Made by a program: the position numbers and the translations under genes
Shown here: one piece after another, positions 27,584 through 36,682 of the stretch
Layout of the letters: every line of letters begins with the position of its first letter
Position numbering within the stretch: position 1 is the stretch's first letter
Source of the DNA: Lysinibacillus sp. B2A1
GTDB taxonomy: Bacteria; Bacillota; Bacilli; Bacillales_A; Planococcaceae
Direction of reading: 5' to 3'
Assembly (NCBI GenBank): GCA_002973635.1
Contig: CP027224.1
Span: forward strand, 3,296,501 to 3,360,500
DNA length: 64,000 nt
Notes under the pieces: model-generated
Told to the model about the DNA's origin: nothing
Seen by the model: only the letters and a program-made list of their open reading frames with translations
Databases searched by the model: none

Positions 27584-28351
27584 TTGAGTGATCAATTAGA
27601 AAATCAAATACTACCTTGTCCGGTAACATCAACTGAACAAATACCATTAAATAATGAGGCTACTCCATTAGTCGCTACACCGCTTACAGCTCCAACAATT
27701 AAAATTCCGGTTGTACTTGCAGAACCAACACTTCAAATTGTTGTGGAGTCGGATATTACGCTTAGTCCTGCAGCAACTGAAATCAAAAGAGTGAAAAAAA
27801 ATGTATTCCTAAATCAAGTGAAATTGGTACCAGTTAGCTTTGCACGTATTGCTGGCACTGACTTTTTTAGAGTAACAAGAGCTAAATTATTTGTAGCAGG
27901 ACATATTCGCAAAAATATCGAATATGCTTCAGCAGCATGTAGTGGGGAACTTCGAGATAGAATTGCCGATGTTGCGTTTTCCGGTTTTACAGATCTTATT
28001 TTCCCACAAACAGCTGGAGGCCCTACTCCAATCTTAGGCATTTCCGAGTTTGCTGAAGCGAACTTCCTGAATGAAGCTACGCAAATGGACGCTCGATTAG
28101 ATAAGGCTTTCTTCCAAAATCTCGTTAAATACAATGAACAACCATTTGGCGAATTAGTAGCAGCGAACTTCTTTGAGCTTGATTTTTCACCAATTATGGC
28201 ATCACCTGAAGGTACGTTCAGCACATTACGTGAAAAAATTGTACTAGATTTGACTGTAAAAGTACTGCAAGTTCAACAAGTCCGCCTTGGCGCTGGTAGT
28301 AGTGTAATAACTCCTGTTCTTTTCGGACTTACGCCTCCTACTAGTCCTTAA
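27584..28351 (+). CDS. CsxC-like spore coat/exosporium protein (SPOCS/DUF3794-like)
   Basis: About 255 residues. After a Pro/Thr-rich lead (LTAPTIKIPVVLAEPTLQIV) there is a domain with VFLNQVKLVPVSFARI, FRVTRAKLFVAGHIRKNIEYA, FGELVAANFFELDFSPI and STLREKIVLDLTVKVLQVQQVRL, which resembles the CsxC/SPOCS type found on Clostridium and Bacillaceae spores. TTG 27584 is placed six bases after AGAGGG. An ATG 18 bases upstream overlaps the ribosome-binding site. The exact sigma-K promoter supports a role in the spore surface. Confidence 0.7.
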   Translation: MSDQLENQILPCPVTSTEQIPLNNEATPLVATPLTAPTIKIPVVLAEPTLQIVVESDITLSPAATEIKRVKKNVFLNQVKLVPVSFARIAGTDFFRVTRAKLFVAGHIRKNIEYASAACSGELRDRIADVAFSGFTDLIFPQTAGGPTPILGISEFAEANFLNEATQMDARLDKAFFQNLVKYNEQPFGELVAANFFELDFSPIMASPEGTFSTLREKIVLDLTVKVLQVQQVRLGAGSSVITPVLFGLTPPTSP

Positions 28352-28863
28352 TAGTCTTTAGTTTTTAGAGAAACAGAACAAATAAAAAGGCAGTTCACTG
28401 AAAAAAATGTAATGGAAATAACAACACTGGAATATTTAATGGGCACTGATAAAAATCTAATATTTAATTTGGCAGTTGAAAGTTTGGTTGATATCTGAAT
28501 TTCAACTGCCTCTTTGTTTTAACAGCAAAAATCTTTTAGAAAACAGCCTAATTTTAATAATATTAGATTGAATTTCGATAAGCTATAAGGTGTATCAGTA
28601 ATAATATACTTGTCAATTAAATTTTCTTTTATAAAAGCATCAAGTATGCGCATGGTGGTTCTTATTAGGTAAGCATTGGTTAGCTGTAAAAAAAGCTGTA
28701 CACGATTAGGGAACAATAATAGCAGAGGACTGGATTTTATTGAATGAAGGGTACAGGATAGTTCAATAAAGAAATTATAAATATTTGAAAAATGAATGAA
28801 CAATATATGTTAATATAGTTATTTGTTACATAAAAATGGATTGAATATACGAGGTGGATATTT
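28352..28863. other. intergenic region with a terminator, otherwise unassigned
   Basis: GGCAGTTGAAA (28471-28481) and TTTCAACTGCC (28500-28510) form a perfect terminator stem. Between 28519 and 28803 the minus strand is open (94 codons) but lacks a ribosome-binding site and family features. I do not call it a gene. Confidence 0.5.
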
Positions 28864-29319
28864 ATGCATGAATTCTATTTGATAAAAAAGACCGAAACAC
28901 AAGATGACGATTTTTTTGATAATTTTTATAGCAAAAGAGACAATCACAAGGATATAATTATTGAGTACATTACAATTGAAATCAAAGTATTTGATTATAT
29001 TTTTGATTCACTTACATGGATTCCATGTATGAACCCCGCTTTTCCAGGAAACCCTAAGCAAGTTGGGATTAATCATATTGGGATAACATTATTTGATGAG
29101 CATTCGGCTTCCTCCCTTATTTCTATTTTTACTGCTTGGAGAGATTTATTTAAGAATGGTCCAAGTGTAATCAAAAGACTTATTTATTTCCATGATTACT
29201 CCGATGAGGATTTATTGACTTTTGATAGAGATGACACTATAGAAAATTTTGAAAAATTCATTGATATATCTAAACAATTGTCTGATGGCAAGCACTACAT
29301 ATATCATTGCGGTATTTGA
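28864..29319 (+). CDS. hypothetical protein, possibly orphan-immunity-like
   Basis: 151 residues, soluble. WIPCMNPAFPGNPKQVGINH then IGITLFDEHSA, FTAWRDLFKNGPSVIKRL, and the end HYIYHCGI recall a widespread group of Bacillus proteins often linked with polymorphic toxins. The recollection is not firm. GAGGTGG precedes the ATG. No toxin gene is adjacent. Confidence 0.5.
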   Translation: MHEFYLIKKTETQDDDFFDNFYSKRDNHKDIIIEYITIEIKVFDYIFDSLTWIPCMNPAFPGNPKQVGINHIGITLFDEHSASSLISIFTAWRDLFKNGPSVIKRLIYFHDYSDEDLLTFDRDDTIENFEKFIDISKQLSDGKHYIYHCGI

Positions 29320-29407
29320 CAACCCCAAAAAACTCAAGTGTGTTAGTGATCTTCTTTTTGTATTGATTTTTAGTTTGAAATAGTATAAGATTTACAAAAT
29401 TCTATAT

Positions 29408-29697
29408 AGAAAGCTATGAAAAGAAGAGTAAACATCCGTACTATCTACAGAGACCTCTGGCAGCTGAAAAAGAGGGATAGGAAATGTGTTGAAACAAGGC
29501 TTGGAGCTGTGCATTGGATTTGTTTGTTGGAACTATGATGATGCAACGTATTCTCACGTTAACGAGATAGAGTATCGCAGGTGATTTATTCACAAAGCCG
29601 TACTTGATAAGGTTTCTGCAGCAATGTAGAAATAAACTGGGGTGGCACCGCGATATGACTCGCCCCCAAGATAAATATCTTGGGGGTGAGTTTTTTT
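29408..29697 (+). promoter_or_regulatory. T-box riboswitch leader, probably tryptophan-specific
   Basis: The T-box sequence GGGTGGCACCGCG is at 29640-29652, the AAGAAGAGTAA element of stem I at about 29421-29431, and the terminator (ACTCGCCCCCAAGAT with ATCTTGGGGGTGAGT, then T7) at 29658-29697. The bulge TGGC would pair with an uncharged tRNA end whose discriminator base is G. A TGG triplet (29515-29517) lies where a specifier is expected. Together these suggest tRNA-Trp, though the specifier was placed by eye. The leader should switch on the MFS gene when the amino acid is scarce. Confidence 0.85.
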
Positions 29698-29735
29698 ATT
29701 TTGTTTTACCAAAAAATAAAATGGGAGTGGTGATT

Positions 29736-30962
29736 ATGTCCAGATGGAAATATCCTTTAATGCTATTAGGGGGAATAGGGATTTCAAATGTGGGTGCATG
29801 GGTTTACTTAATTGCACTAAATTTAATTATATTGAATGAAACAGGTTCTCCACTTGCAATTGCTTTATTATATATACTAGGTCCAATTGCAACTGTATGT
29901 TCGAATGCTTGGGCAGGTAGTTTAATTGATCGGGTAAATACACGGCAACTTATGATGGGATTAGACATTTTCCGAGCAATATGTATTGCGTTAATTCCAT
30001 TTTTACCTTCACTTATTTATGTTTATGTACTAGCTTTTATCATTAATATGGGAAGTTCTATTTTTCAGCCTACGTCTATGGTTTATATGACTAAACTAAT
30101 ACATGAAAAAGATCGGCAACGCTTTAATGCACTACGTAGTTTTATCAACTCATGTGGTTCACTAATAGGCCCTACCATTGCTGGGATATTATTTTGGATG
30201 GGTACTCCTTATACCGCCATCCATGTGAATGCGGTGGCTTTATTTTTTTCGGCACTTATTATAATGATGCTACCTAATGTTGATTCAAGACTCAAAGAGA
30301 CAGAGGGGCAAAGATTTACATGGAATTTGATAAAAAATGATTTTCGGATTGTTTTTAATTTTAGTAAGGGCGATACCTATGTCACAAAGATATATTTATT
30401 ATTTAGTGGTACTACTATATTCATGACTGCAATAGATTCTCTCGAGGCAGCATTTGCTAAAGGAGTACTGTCAATATCAGACACCAATTATGGGTTTTTA
30501 TTAAGTGTCTTTGGAGCTGGTATAATAATAGGATCAATTATTAATTCGGTATTTTCAAAACAACTTGCCGTTAATCTTTTAATAGGTGTTGGTACCATTT
30601 CTACCTCAATAGGATATTTAGTACTTTATAGTTCGAGTGGCTTTTTTAGTGCAATGCCTGGTGTATTTTTAATAGGATTTGCTGTAACATTTGCAAATAC
30701 AGGGTATTTGACTTTCTACCAAAATCATGTTCCTGTGAGGATGATGGGAAGATTCGGAAGCATCTTTAGTGTCATTGAAGCAGGTTTCATTGTTGCTTTA
30801 ACGGTTTTAATAGGTTTAGCCGCTGAATTAATTTCAATCCGTCCAGTGGGATTAATAGGTTCATTTACCTTCTTCTTATTAGGGTTATTGGCATTGAAAG
30901 CTGTGTCAGGTGCAAAACGTCAGGAATATTTTAAAGAAGGTGCTTCTTCTTTAAACAGTTAA
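29736..30962 (+). CDS. MFS transporter under T-box control
   Basis: 408 residues with 12 expected membrane helices. It resembles the MFS_3 group: NAWAGSLIDRVNTRQLMMGLD between helices 2 and 3, SSIFQPTSMVYMTKLIHE, RFNALRSFINSCGSLIGPTIAG. GGGAGTGG sets the ATG at 29736, after the leader terminator. Control by an aminoacyl-tRNA sensor means its substrate is probably an amino acid, a precursor or a related compound. MFS_3 proteins are often exporters, which makes the regulation notable. Confidence 0.88.
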   Translation: MSRWKYPLMLLGGIGISNVGAWVYLIALNLIILNETGSPLAIALLYILGPIATVCSNAWAGSLIDRVNTRQLMMGLDIFRAICIALIPFLPSLIYVYVLAFIINMGSSIFQPTSMVYMTKLIHEKDRQRFNALRSFINSCGSLIGPTIAGILFWMGTPYTAIHVNAVALFFSALIIMMLPNVDSRLKETEGQRFTWNLIKNDFRIVFNFSKGDTYVTKIYLLFSGTTIFMTAIDSLEAAFAKGVLSISDTNYGFLLSVFGAGIIIGSIINSVFSKQLAVNLLIGVGTISTSIGYLVLYSSSGFFSAMPGVFLIGFAVTFANTGYLTFYQNHVPVRMMGRFGSIFSVIEAGFIVALTVLIGLAAELISIRPVGLIGSFTFFLLGLLALKAVSGAKRQEYFKEGASSLNS

Positions 30963-31101
30963 TTATAAAAAGGCTTGAATCACACTTTACTATGTTATGT
31001 ATTTTATTATGAGTGGATTTTTCTGTCAGTTTAGAAAAGGGTAGAAGTGTTGAATTAAGGTATTAAGAAAATTATTAAAATCACATAAAGGGGTTAAATA
31101 A

Positions 31102-31515
31102 ATGAAATACATTGAATCAGAAAAGATCACTAAAGAAGAAAAAGAACATATTTTTCAAGAGTTATTAAAATACAATCTTGATAACATTGAAGAAAAGGTA
31201 GTAAAAGATATGGGTCTTTTTGTAGAAGATGAAGAAGGAAATAGAGTAGCGGGGTTGATTGGTGGTACACATGGAAATTGGTTAGAAGTAGAGTATTTAT
31301 GGGTAAGTGAAAATCTGCGTGGACAGCATATTGGTACGGAATTGATGCGTAAAGTTGAGAAGATTGCTATTAATAGAGGATGCAAATATGCCTTCCTAAA
31401 TACTTTTAGTTTTCAAGCACCTGATTTTTACGTTAAGTTAGGCTATAAAGAAGAATTTGTACTCAATAATTATCCGCTAACGGGTAAGCGATACTATTAC
31501 ACAAAAAAACTTTAA
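31102..31515 (+). CDS. GNAT-family N-acetyltransferase
   Basis: 137 residues. VEYLWVSENLRGQHIGTELMRKVEKIAINRGC carries the Q/R-x-x-G-x-G/A acetyl-CoA loop, then AFLNTFSFQAPDFYVKLGYKEE, typical of the small GNATs that end in YYYTKKL. Acceptor unknown. AAAGGGG precedes the ATG. A separate gene from the MFS transporter by its 140-base spacer. Confidence 0.88.
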   Translation: MKYIESEKITKEEKEHIFQELLKYNLDNIEEKVVKDMGLFVEDEEGNRVAGLIGGTHGNWLEVEYLWVSENLRGQHIGTELMRKVEKIAINRGCKYAFLNTFSFQAPDFYVKLGYKEEFVLNNYPLTGKRYYYTKKL

Positions 31516-31761
31516 GATTCAATTGTTAAACATAAACTCAAATATCGCTTTTTCCAGGGGAGTATGGCATGCCACTCTTAAATGTTCAATTTCTCTTTCG
31601 GTTAAAAACTTAGAAATTCGTTTCCTGACTTTTGGTTATTTTATTTTAGCTACTGGATCGGGATTGGAATCTGATTGCTTTGAAACTTTGTTCTTTAAGT
31701 ATTTATATATAATAAAAGGGGAAAATACCTACAAAATTCACATTAGAGGTGGCGATAATTT

Positions 31762-32538
31762 TTGAGAAAGTTAGTCATGCTAGTCATGGTGATTTTTGGA
31801 TTATTTTTCCCGATGCAATTGCTATTAGTAAAGGCGAGTATTCAACCAAAATTAGAAAAAGAGGATGTTTCATTTATTCAAGTAAACCGTTTAAATGGGG
31901 AAACTCGTTTGTTTAAGGAAAATGATGGATATGAGGAAGTGATTATCGGTAAGGTTGTAAACTGGATAAACACATCAAGTCCTTCCGAAGGAGCAATTGA
32001 GTTAGAGTTAAATAAAACTTCCATTGTCTCGATAATGAAAATAAAAATGAAAAACGGAGACGTTGCAGTTATTGAACCAGCTTATAATTGTGTATCCAAA
32101 AATCAAGTAAAAACATGCACGATTGCAGATGGTGAGGTTATATATACAAGTAATAATAAAAAGGTTCGATTGAAATCAGTAGAACTTTATGATTGGCTCT
32201 TAGTTGGCTGGAAATACGAAAGTGTTGGGGCACCAAAAGATGAGTTGCTTGAAGAAACTTTATATACCAGATATTTTTCCTATCTTGATGAAACTTACTC
32301 AGATTTTATCATGTGTCCAAAAATAGATAAAGCTGAAAGAATAAATGGCGATACAAAGAGACATATTGTTCATGCAAGTGCGTTAAATTATAGTGCACAT
32401 CATGGTGACGCTCCCTTTAATAGAATCCATATCATGTTGACTGATACTCCAGAAAATGGTGTTAAAATAAATAAAGTTACAATACAAAAGGGTATTTCTG
32501 AAAAAGAAAGCGCTATACAATGTAGGCGAGAGAGCTAA
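31762..32538 (+). CDS. exported protein of unknown function, possibly DUF3888-like
   Basis: 258 residues. The start is TTG at 31762 after AGAGGTGG. A signal peptide (about 1-25, LVMLVMVIFGLFFPMQLLL) is followed by a beta-rich region (about 35-130). The C-terminal part, with KAERINGDTKRHIVHASALN and HHGDAPFNRIHIML, recalls the DUF3888 pattern of small secreted Bacillus proteins. One cysteine pair (NCVSKNQVKTC) could form a disulphide. Terminator at 32578-32618. Confidence 0.55.
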   Translation: MRKLVMLVMVIFGLFFPMQLLLVKASIQPKLEKEDVSFIQVNRLNGETRLFKENDGYEEVIIGKVVNWINTSSPSEGAIELELNKTSIVSIMKIKMKNGDVAVIEPAYNCVSKNQVKTCTIADGEVIYTSNNKKVRLKSVELYDWLLVGWKYESVGAPKDELLEETLYTRYFSYLDETYSDFIMCPKIDKAERINGDTKRHIVHASALNYSAHHGDAPFNRIHIMLTDTPENGVKINKVTIQKGISEKESAIQCRRES

Positions 32539-32577
32539 AGGATTTTGTTAAACTTACGGGGGCTTTAGTCGAGAAAG

Positions 32578-32618
32578 AGCCTTACTGCCAACTAAATTGT
32601 AGTAAGGCTGTTTATATT
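32578..32618 (+). terminator. terminator of the exported protein gene
   Basis: AGCCTTACT (32578-32586) pairs with AGTAAGGCT (32601-32609) before a T-rich run. Confidence 0.7.
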
Positions 32619-32793
32619 TTTTATAACAAAATCAAACAACATAATTATCGCATTACACATACTACTTCAAACACCTATTATTGGCAAGTGTGTAATAATT
32701 CATCTTGTGGGAAAGTAATATAATCTCTTTCCATACGGTACTTGTAGTAAATTAATTATTTATGCTAAGATGACGGGACAAGGAGGGATAGAT

Positions 32794-32835
32794 ATGTTTC
32801 GATCAATTGCACCCCCAAAAATGTCTGCACAGTAG
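32794..32835 (+). CDS. possible 13-residue leader peptide
   Basis: AAGGAGGG is 7 bases before an ATG that opens MFRSIAPPKMSAQ and a TAG. The stop lies inside one arm of an inverted repeat: CAGTAGAATCTA (32830-32841) with TAGATTCTACTG (32879-32890). The EamA transporter starts 97 bases downstream. The layout is that of an attenuator or translational-control leader, though no amino-acid run is seen in the peptide. Confidence 0.4.
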   Translation: MFRSIAPPKMSAQ

Positions 32836-32890
32836 AATCTACTGTTTAGGCATACAATAAATACTTGCTAATTCTCCATAGATTCTACTG
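32830..32890 (+). promoter_or_regulatory. inverted repeat in the leader of the EamA gene
   Basis: A perfect 12-bp inverted repeat with arms 32830-32841 and 32879-32890. The first arm overlaps the stop of the small upstream ORF. A second alternative pairing exists because the first arm is itself part of CAGTAGAATCTACTG, a self-complementary sequence. Confidence 0.5.
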
Positions 32891-32932
32891 TATATGTAAA
32901 GACTATATACATGTAGAAAGTAGGAAATAGTA

Positions 32933-33805
32933 GTGAGAGAAAAAATATCTTTTATTTTATCGATGATTATTTTTGGTGCTGTAGGTGTTTTTGCAAAATA
33001 TATTCAGCTTCCTTCAAGTGAAATTGCTTTATGGATGAGTCTGATTGGCTCTAGTTTTTTACTATTGATTTTCTTATATAAGAAAGGTAAATTTACGAGA
33101 AAAACTATTTGTCAAAATAAATGGCCTTTATTGCTATCAAGTATAGCATTATGTGGTAATTGGATTTTTCTTTTCCAAGCATATAAAGAGACGACAATCG
33201 CAAATTCAGCATTGAGCTACTATTTTGCGCCAGTTTTAGTTATTTTTCTATCCCCATTTATTTTAAAAGAAAGATTATCATTTAGAAAAATAATTTACGT
33301 TTGTTTAGCACTTGTTGGTCTGTTTTTTATTGTACAAAACCAATCAGCTAGTGATGGAGATAATGATATCGGTATCTTTTATGGACTGATTGCAGCTTGT
33401 TTTTATGCACTCCTCACATTTACAAATAAATATATTTATGGAATAAAAGAACCTGATAATACAATCATTCAACTTACTTTAGCAGCGTTATTACTTGTAC
33501 CTTATGTTTATGGAACAAACGGTTTTAAGGTTCAGCAAATTGATATGACTTCACTTCTTTTACTCATAATATTGGGTATTCTTCATGCAGGGGTTGGATT
33601 TTATCTTTTCTTTTTAGGAATGAGTAAATTAAAAGGGCAAAGTATCGCTATCCTTAGTTATATTGATCCACTTGCATCTCTGGTCATTTCAACTATGGTT
33701 ATTGGTGAAAAAATGACGATTTTACAAATTATTGGTGCTATTCTCTTGCTCGGTTCAACCTTTATGAGTGAAATGCACAAAACTAGTAACGTCTCAATTA
33801 AATAA
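32933..33805 (+). CDS. EamA/DMT-family transporter
   Basis: 290 residues, ten membrane helices in two EamA halves (about 5-130 and 145-285). LGILHAGVGFYLFFLGMSKL and SIAILSYIDPLASLVISTMV are typical. The start is GTG at 32933 behind the weak site TAGGAAA. DMT transporters export or import metabolites and amino acids, and the substrate is unknown. The leader peptide and repeat upstream suggest its synthesis is regulated. Confidence 0.88.
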   Translation: MREKISFILSMIIFGAVGVFAKYIQLPSSEIALWMSLIGSSFLLLIFLYKKGKFTRKTICQNKWPLLLSSIALCGNWIFLFQAYKETTIANSALSYYFAPVLVIFLSPFILKERLSFRKIIYVCLALVGLFFIVQNQSASDGDNDIGIFYGLIAACFYALLTFTNKYIYGIKEPDNTIIQLTLAALLLVPYVYGTNGFKVQQIDMTSLLLLIILGILHAGVGFYLFFLGMSKLKGQSIAILSYIDPLASLVISTMVIGEKMTILQIIGAILLLGSTFMSEMHKTSNVSIK

Positions 33806-33811
33806 AACACT

Positions 33812-33853
33812 GGAGCTTCCTAAACAATATTTGGCTTGTGGGAAGCTCCTTTA
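33812..33853 (+). terminator. terminator of the EamA gene
   Basis: GGAGCTTCC (33812-33820) pairs with GGAAGCTCC (33841-33849), then a T-rich end. Confidence 0.8.
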
Positions 33854-33865
33854 TTTATCTTCATT

Positions 33866-33909
33866 CAGCAAATGTTTTATGTATCGAAAGCATAGCGGCA
33901 GCGGTAGAC
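33866..33909 (+). repeat. dispersed GCGAAAGCGAAGCG-type repeat, locus 2
   Basis: CAGCAAATGTTTTATGTAT followed by CGAAAGCATAGCGGCAGCG matches the unit seen in reverse orientation at 10605-10685. Confidence 0.55.
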
Positions 33910-34027
33910 ATAGAAGATTCTCACCTCTACAGGTGGTGAGATGGAAAGCGGTTTGGGTTCCTTTTCAGTGGGTGTCCAAACACTTACTGAAATAGAGGAA
34001 CTCCGCCACGTCCTGTAGCAATTTATC

Positions 34028-34088
34028 GGTGCGAAGGCGAAGCGACAGGGACAAATGTTTTCTGTAGCGAAAGCAAAGCGGCAGCTAC
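34028..34088 (+). repeat. dispersed GCGAAAGCGAAGCG-type repeat, locus 3 (two units)
   Basis: GGTGCGAAGGCGAAGCGACAG, then GGACAAATGTTTTCTGTA, then GCGAAAGCAAAGCGGCAG. Two units of about 38 bases in direct tandem. The surrounding 33.85-34.52 kb has no gene that I can support. Confidence 0.65.
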
Positions 34089-34519
34089 AATTACGCCAAG
34101 GTGAAATTGATTTAAACTCAGACATGCTTTGTATAACAAAAAAGTTATTTACTGAATGTTTGGTTTGAGGAGGAGGAAGAATGCTCTTGACGATAAAGTG
34201 GGATACATTCTGAGGTAGATAATATATCTCACCCCTTTTCAAATTAGAGGGAGAAAAAGATAATGATAAGTACCAAGATGCATAAACTTGAACGAATCAC
34301 AAGAGCTAGCAGCAAATATCGACAGCATAATTTTTAGGATACAAAGTCGGACTAAGTACGATTAAACCTATATATGTAATACAACGGATGTCGCTACTAC
34401 TTTAACAAATCAATTTATTGAGGATTAGGAGGAAAAAAGGCTAAATTGCTTCAAGAAATTTAGCTGAGCATTATGAGGATTGATTGCTGATTATACAGAT
34501 AGCGTTCCATCTAAAGCTC
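34089..34519. other. non-coding or decayed stretch
   Basis: Many stops in all frames. AGGAGGAAA-like ribosome-binding sequences occur (for example near 34170 and 34425), but no frame of meaningful length follows. Probably eroded genes that can no longer be identified. Confidence 0.35.
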
Positions 34520-35083
34520 TTAAAATACTACGTTTTTAATAATAAAGCTTGCTCTTTCTTCAACGCTCAGTTTGGGTACTTCAAGAAGTTCATATCCAAG
34601 ATACTTATAAGTTTCAAACATGATCTTATAAGTTGCTACAGCTTCTTCAAAATCTTGTTTTCTTTCAGAATCATTTTTGTAAATGTCTTTCCAAGGGGGT
34701 AAAATAAACACTTTCTTGTTATACACGTACCTTCTAGTCGCTGATTCAAGTTTCTTCGAAATTGGAATATTGATTAAGTGAGTGTAGGCAAGAGTATCTG
34801 GAATGCCTCTATCAAAAAATATAGGTTGTTTTTGAGGGTTCGTCATTGCTGAAATAAAGCTTTCTATTGACTTGTCTAACATTAAATCACAATATTTTTT
34901 TACATTTTTCCAAGGTAGTGCATCACCTTCAGAAGAGACTTGTGTTCGAATGATTTCTCTTGCCACTTCAGGAATGTAATTATAGTTATTTTTAAAAATT
35001 TCATCTAACAAAGTTGTTTTACCAGAACCGGGACCTCCGGTAATAATGATAAAATCCCTTCTAAATAAATTATTATTAATCAT
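34520..35083 (-). CDS. AAA_28-type P-loop ATPase/kinase-like protein
   Basis: 187 residues. The P-loop GGPGSGKTTL is at residues 16-25. IPEVAREIIRTQ and FFDRGIPDTLAYTHL follow as in the AAA_28/NadR-like group of small ATP/GTP-binding proteins, and the end LGYELLEVPKLSVEERASFI fits too. These proteins may phosphorylate small molecules, but the role here is unknown. A fragment of a second copy lies at 55411-55480. Confidence 0.85.
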   Translation of the reverse strand: MINNNLFRRDFIIITGGPGSGKTTLLDEIFKNNYNYIPEVAREIIRTQVSSEGDALPWKNVKKYCDLMLDKSIESFISAMTNPQKQPIFFDRGIPDTLAYTHLINIPISKKLESATRRYVYNKKVFILPPWKDIYKNDSERKQDFEEAVATYKIMFETYKYLGYELLEVPKLSVEERASFIIKNVVF

Positions 35084-35709
35084 TTTTTGATTATTCTCCT
35101 TGGTATTTTTACTTTAACTTAATTGTAATTTGAAGTTCTTAATTGTCGAGTATATTTTAAAAAAGAACCCATTATAGTCAACCTCAAATAATCGGATTTA
35201 TGTTCAATTTACATTCACTTAAATGGGGTTTGCCCTTAAATTTTCTTATACATTTGTATGACCCTTTACGACGTAGTTCCGCAATGATTATATGTTTTGT
35301 TTTATGTAAACGGTGAGAGACAGTTTTATTTAGTTCTGTATGTACGAATAAAATACGTATATGGAACCCAAGTTTTTTTGAATATAGCTGAGTGATTGGA
35401 TAATTCATCATGCTCATTTAATTATTCATTTGTAAATAATTGTATTACACTTTAGGTATATAGTAAAATAGGAACGATGTTTCTGAAATAAGAGGTTTCG
35501 AATGTGAATCTAAGTGGGTTTACTCAAATATTTTCATCCCCCTAATTGTCCAAAACATCAATTACAGTCTATATTTTAAACTCAGAAATTCCTTGGTATT
35601 AATAAAAATTTATTATTTCATATTTGAATTTTAAAATATGGATTTCAAAAATTTTAAAAGTATTATAGATTGAAATATCCAGTTATATCTTTGAAAAGGA
35701 GAAAAATGA
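35084..35709. other. intergenic region, no gene supported
   Basis: A/T-rich. A minus-strand frame at 35184-35417 (77 codons) lacks a ribosome-binding site and known features. Nothing else was seen up to the small gene at 35710. Confidence 0.35.
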
Positions 35710-35880
35710 TTGAGTCCAAAAAACCAAGATAGAAAACAGATGCAAAAAAAGATTCAAGTTTTATATAGAAAGATAAAAATGCAGCAGAAAGAAGATGAAG
35801 ATGCCAACAAAATTACAAAAGTCATTATAAATATTTGCGTTGTAGTAGCTATTTTAGTGCTGATCTTATACTACTTCTAA
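35710..35880 (+). CDS. small single-helix membrane protein (56 residues)
   Basis: AAGGAG (35697-35702) precedes a TTG start by seven bases. The peptide has a Lys/Gln-rich coiled-coil-like first half (NQDRKQMQKKIQVLYRKIKM) and one C-terminal membrane helix (VIINICVVVAILVLILYYF), so it should be anchored by its tail. No family recognised. Composition, start context and the sharp domain plan make it a credible gene. Confidence 0.6.
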   Translation: MSPKNQDRKQMQKKIQVLYRKIKMQQKEDEDANKITKVIINICVVVAILVLILYYF

Positions 35881-35993
35881 ATTTTTATAGGAAAATTTTA
35901 CAGTTTATTTCGATATTAACTCAGCATGACTTAAGTGAAATCAAAGAAGAGACTTATTAATTATTTTAGATAATAAAAACGCCTCATTTGTTT

Positions 35994-36313
35994 TTAATCG
36001 TAAAATGCCATTAGATAACCATTGCTTTTATGTGTTAAATTTGTCATATAAAATTCAGCAAGATTATTATCTCCATCTACATAACTTTTAATATTTCTGT
36101 ATTCTATCTCAGCAACTCCAGCACCTGTAATAATTTGTTGAGATCCTACACTCTGGGATGTGTATGTATATGTATCATCTATCTCAATTGATAAAACACT
36201 GGACCATGATTAGTTTGATCTACTACTACTTTGAAATCTCCACCGTCCGAATGCCAAATGCTTGATTGAGAAAAAACAGTTCGTATCCAAGAAGGTCCCA
36301 AACCCCATTACCT
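35994..36313 (-). pseudogene. decayed gene for a probable secreted protein
   Basis: Minus-strand reading gives GPSWIRTVFSQSSIWHSDGG, DFKVVVDQTNHGPV, and after a one-base shift TYTSQSVGSQQIITGAGVAE, IEYRNIKSYVDGDNNLAEFY and a stop at 35994. The frame is broken at about 36200 and no start remains. The Ser/Thr- and strand-rich pattern suggests an extracellular or surface protein. Confidence 0.5.
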
Positions 36314-36682
36314 GCTAATAAAGAAATAACTGGATTTAAACTTAATGCATTTAATTAAAGAATAACTATTAGTGCCGATTTTTCTAATAATTTAACGATT
36401 AGTATGGAGATATAATCAAAAGTGAGCAGTGCCAATATTGGTATTTATTCGCTTTTATATTCTTAAAATCATTTTTTGCTTCTTAGGCATCCATGTTATT
36501 AAAGTAACATTCTGCAGATTAATGATAAGAAATTAAAGCAAGTGATAATTAGGCCGTATTATTTTATAAGGTCTTTTGCTATGCAGGACTTTGTTAGTGT
36601 GACTTTATATTGCCATATTTACTATATTTTAAGAGGATAGTTTTGTAGTAATATGATGTTATAAAGTTGTAGGAGGTATAAC
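36314..36682. other. intergenic region, nothing recognised
   Basis: A/T-rich sequence without a supported frame or hairpin of note. Confidence 0.35.

Noticed and set aside
28519..28803. 94-codon minus-strand ORF next to a terminator
   Set aside because: The last third looks protein-like, but there is no ribosome-binding site and no recognisable domain. Could be a remnant, not callable.
26571..28863. Toxin-immunity locus around the 149- and 151-residue proteins
   Set aside because: Both proteins vaguely recall orphan immunity proteins, but no toxin, secretion or repeat-containing gene lies nearby.
31523..31765. 80-codon ORF between the acetyltransferase and the exported protein
   Set aside because: It runs into the ribosome-binding site and start of the next gene and has no start context of its own.
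35184..35417. 77-codon minus-strand ORF
   Set aside because: No ribosome-binding site, no family, and a composition typical of a shadow frame.
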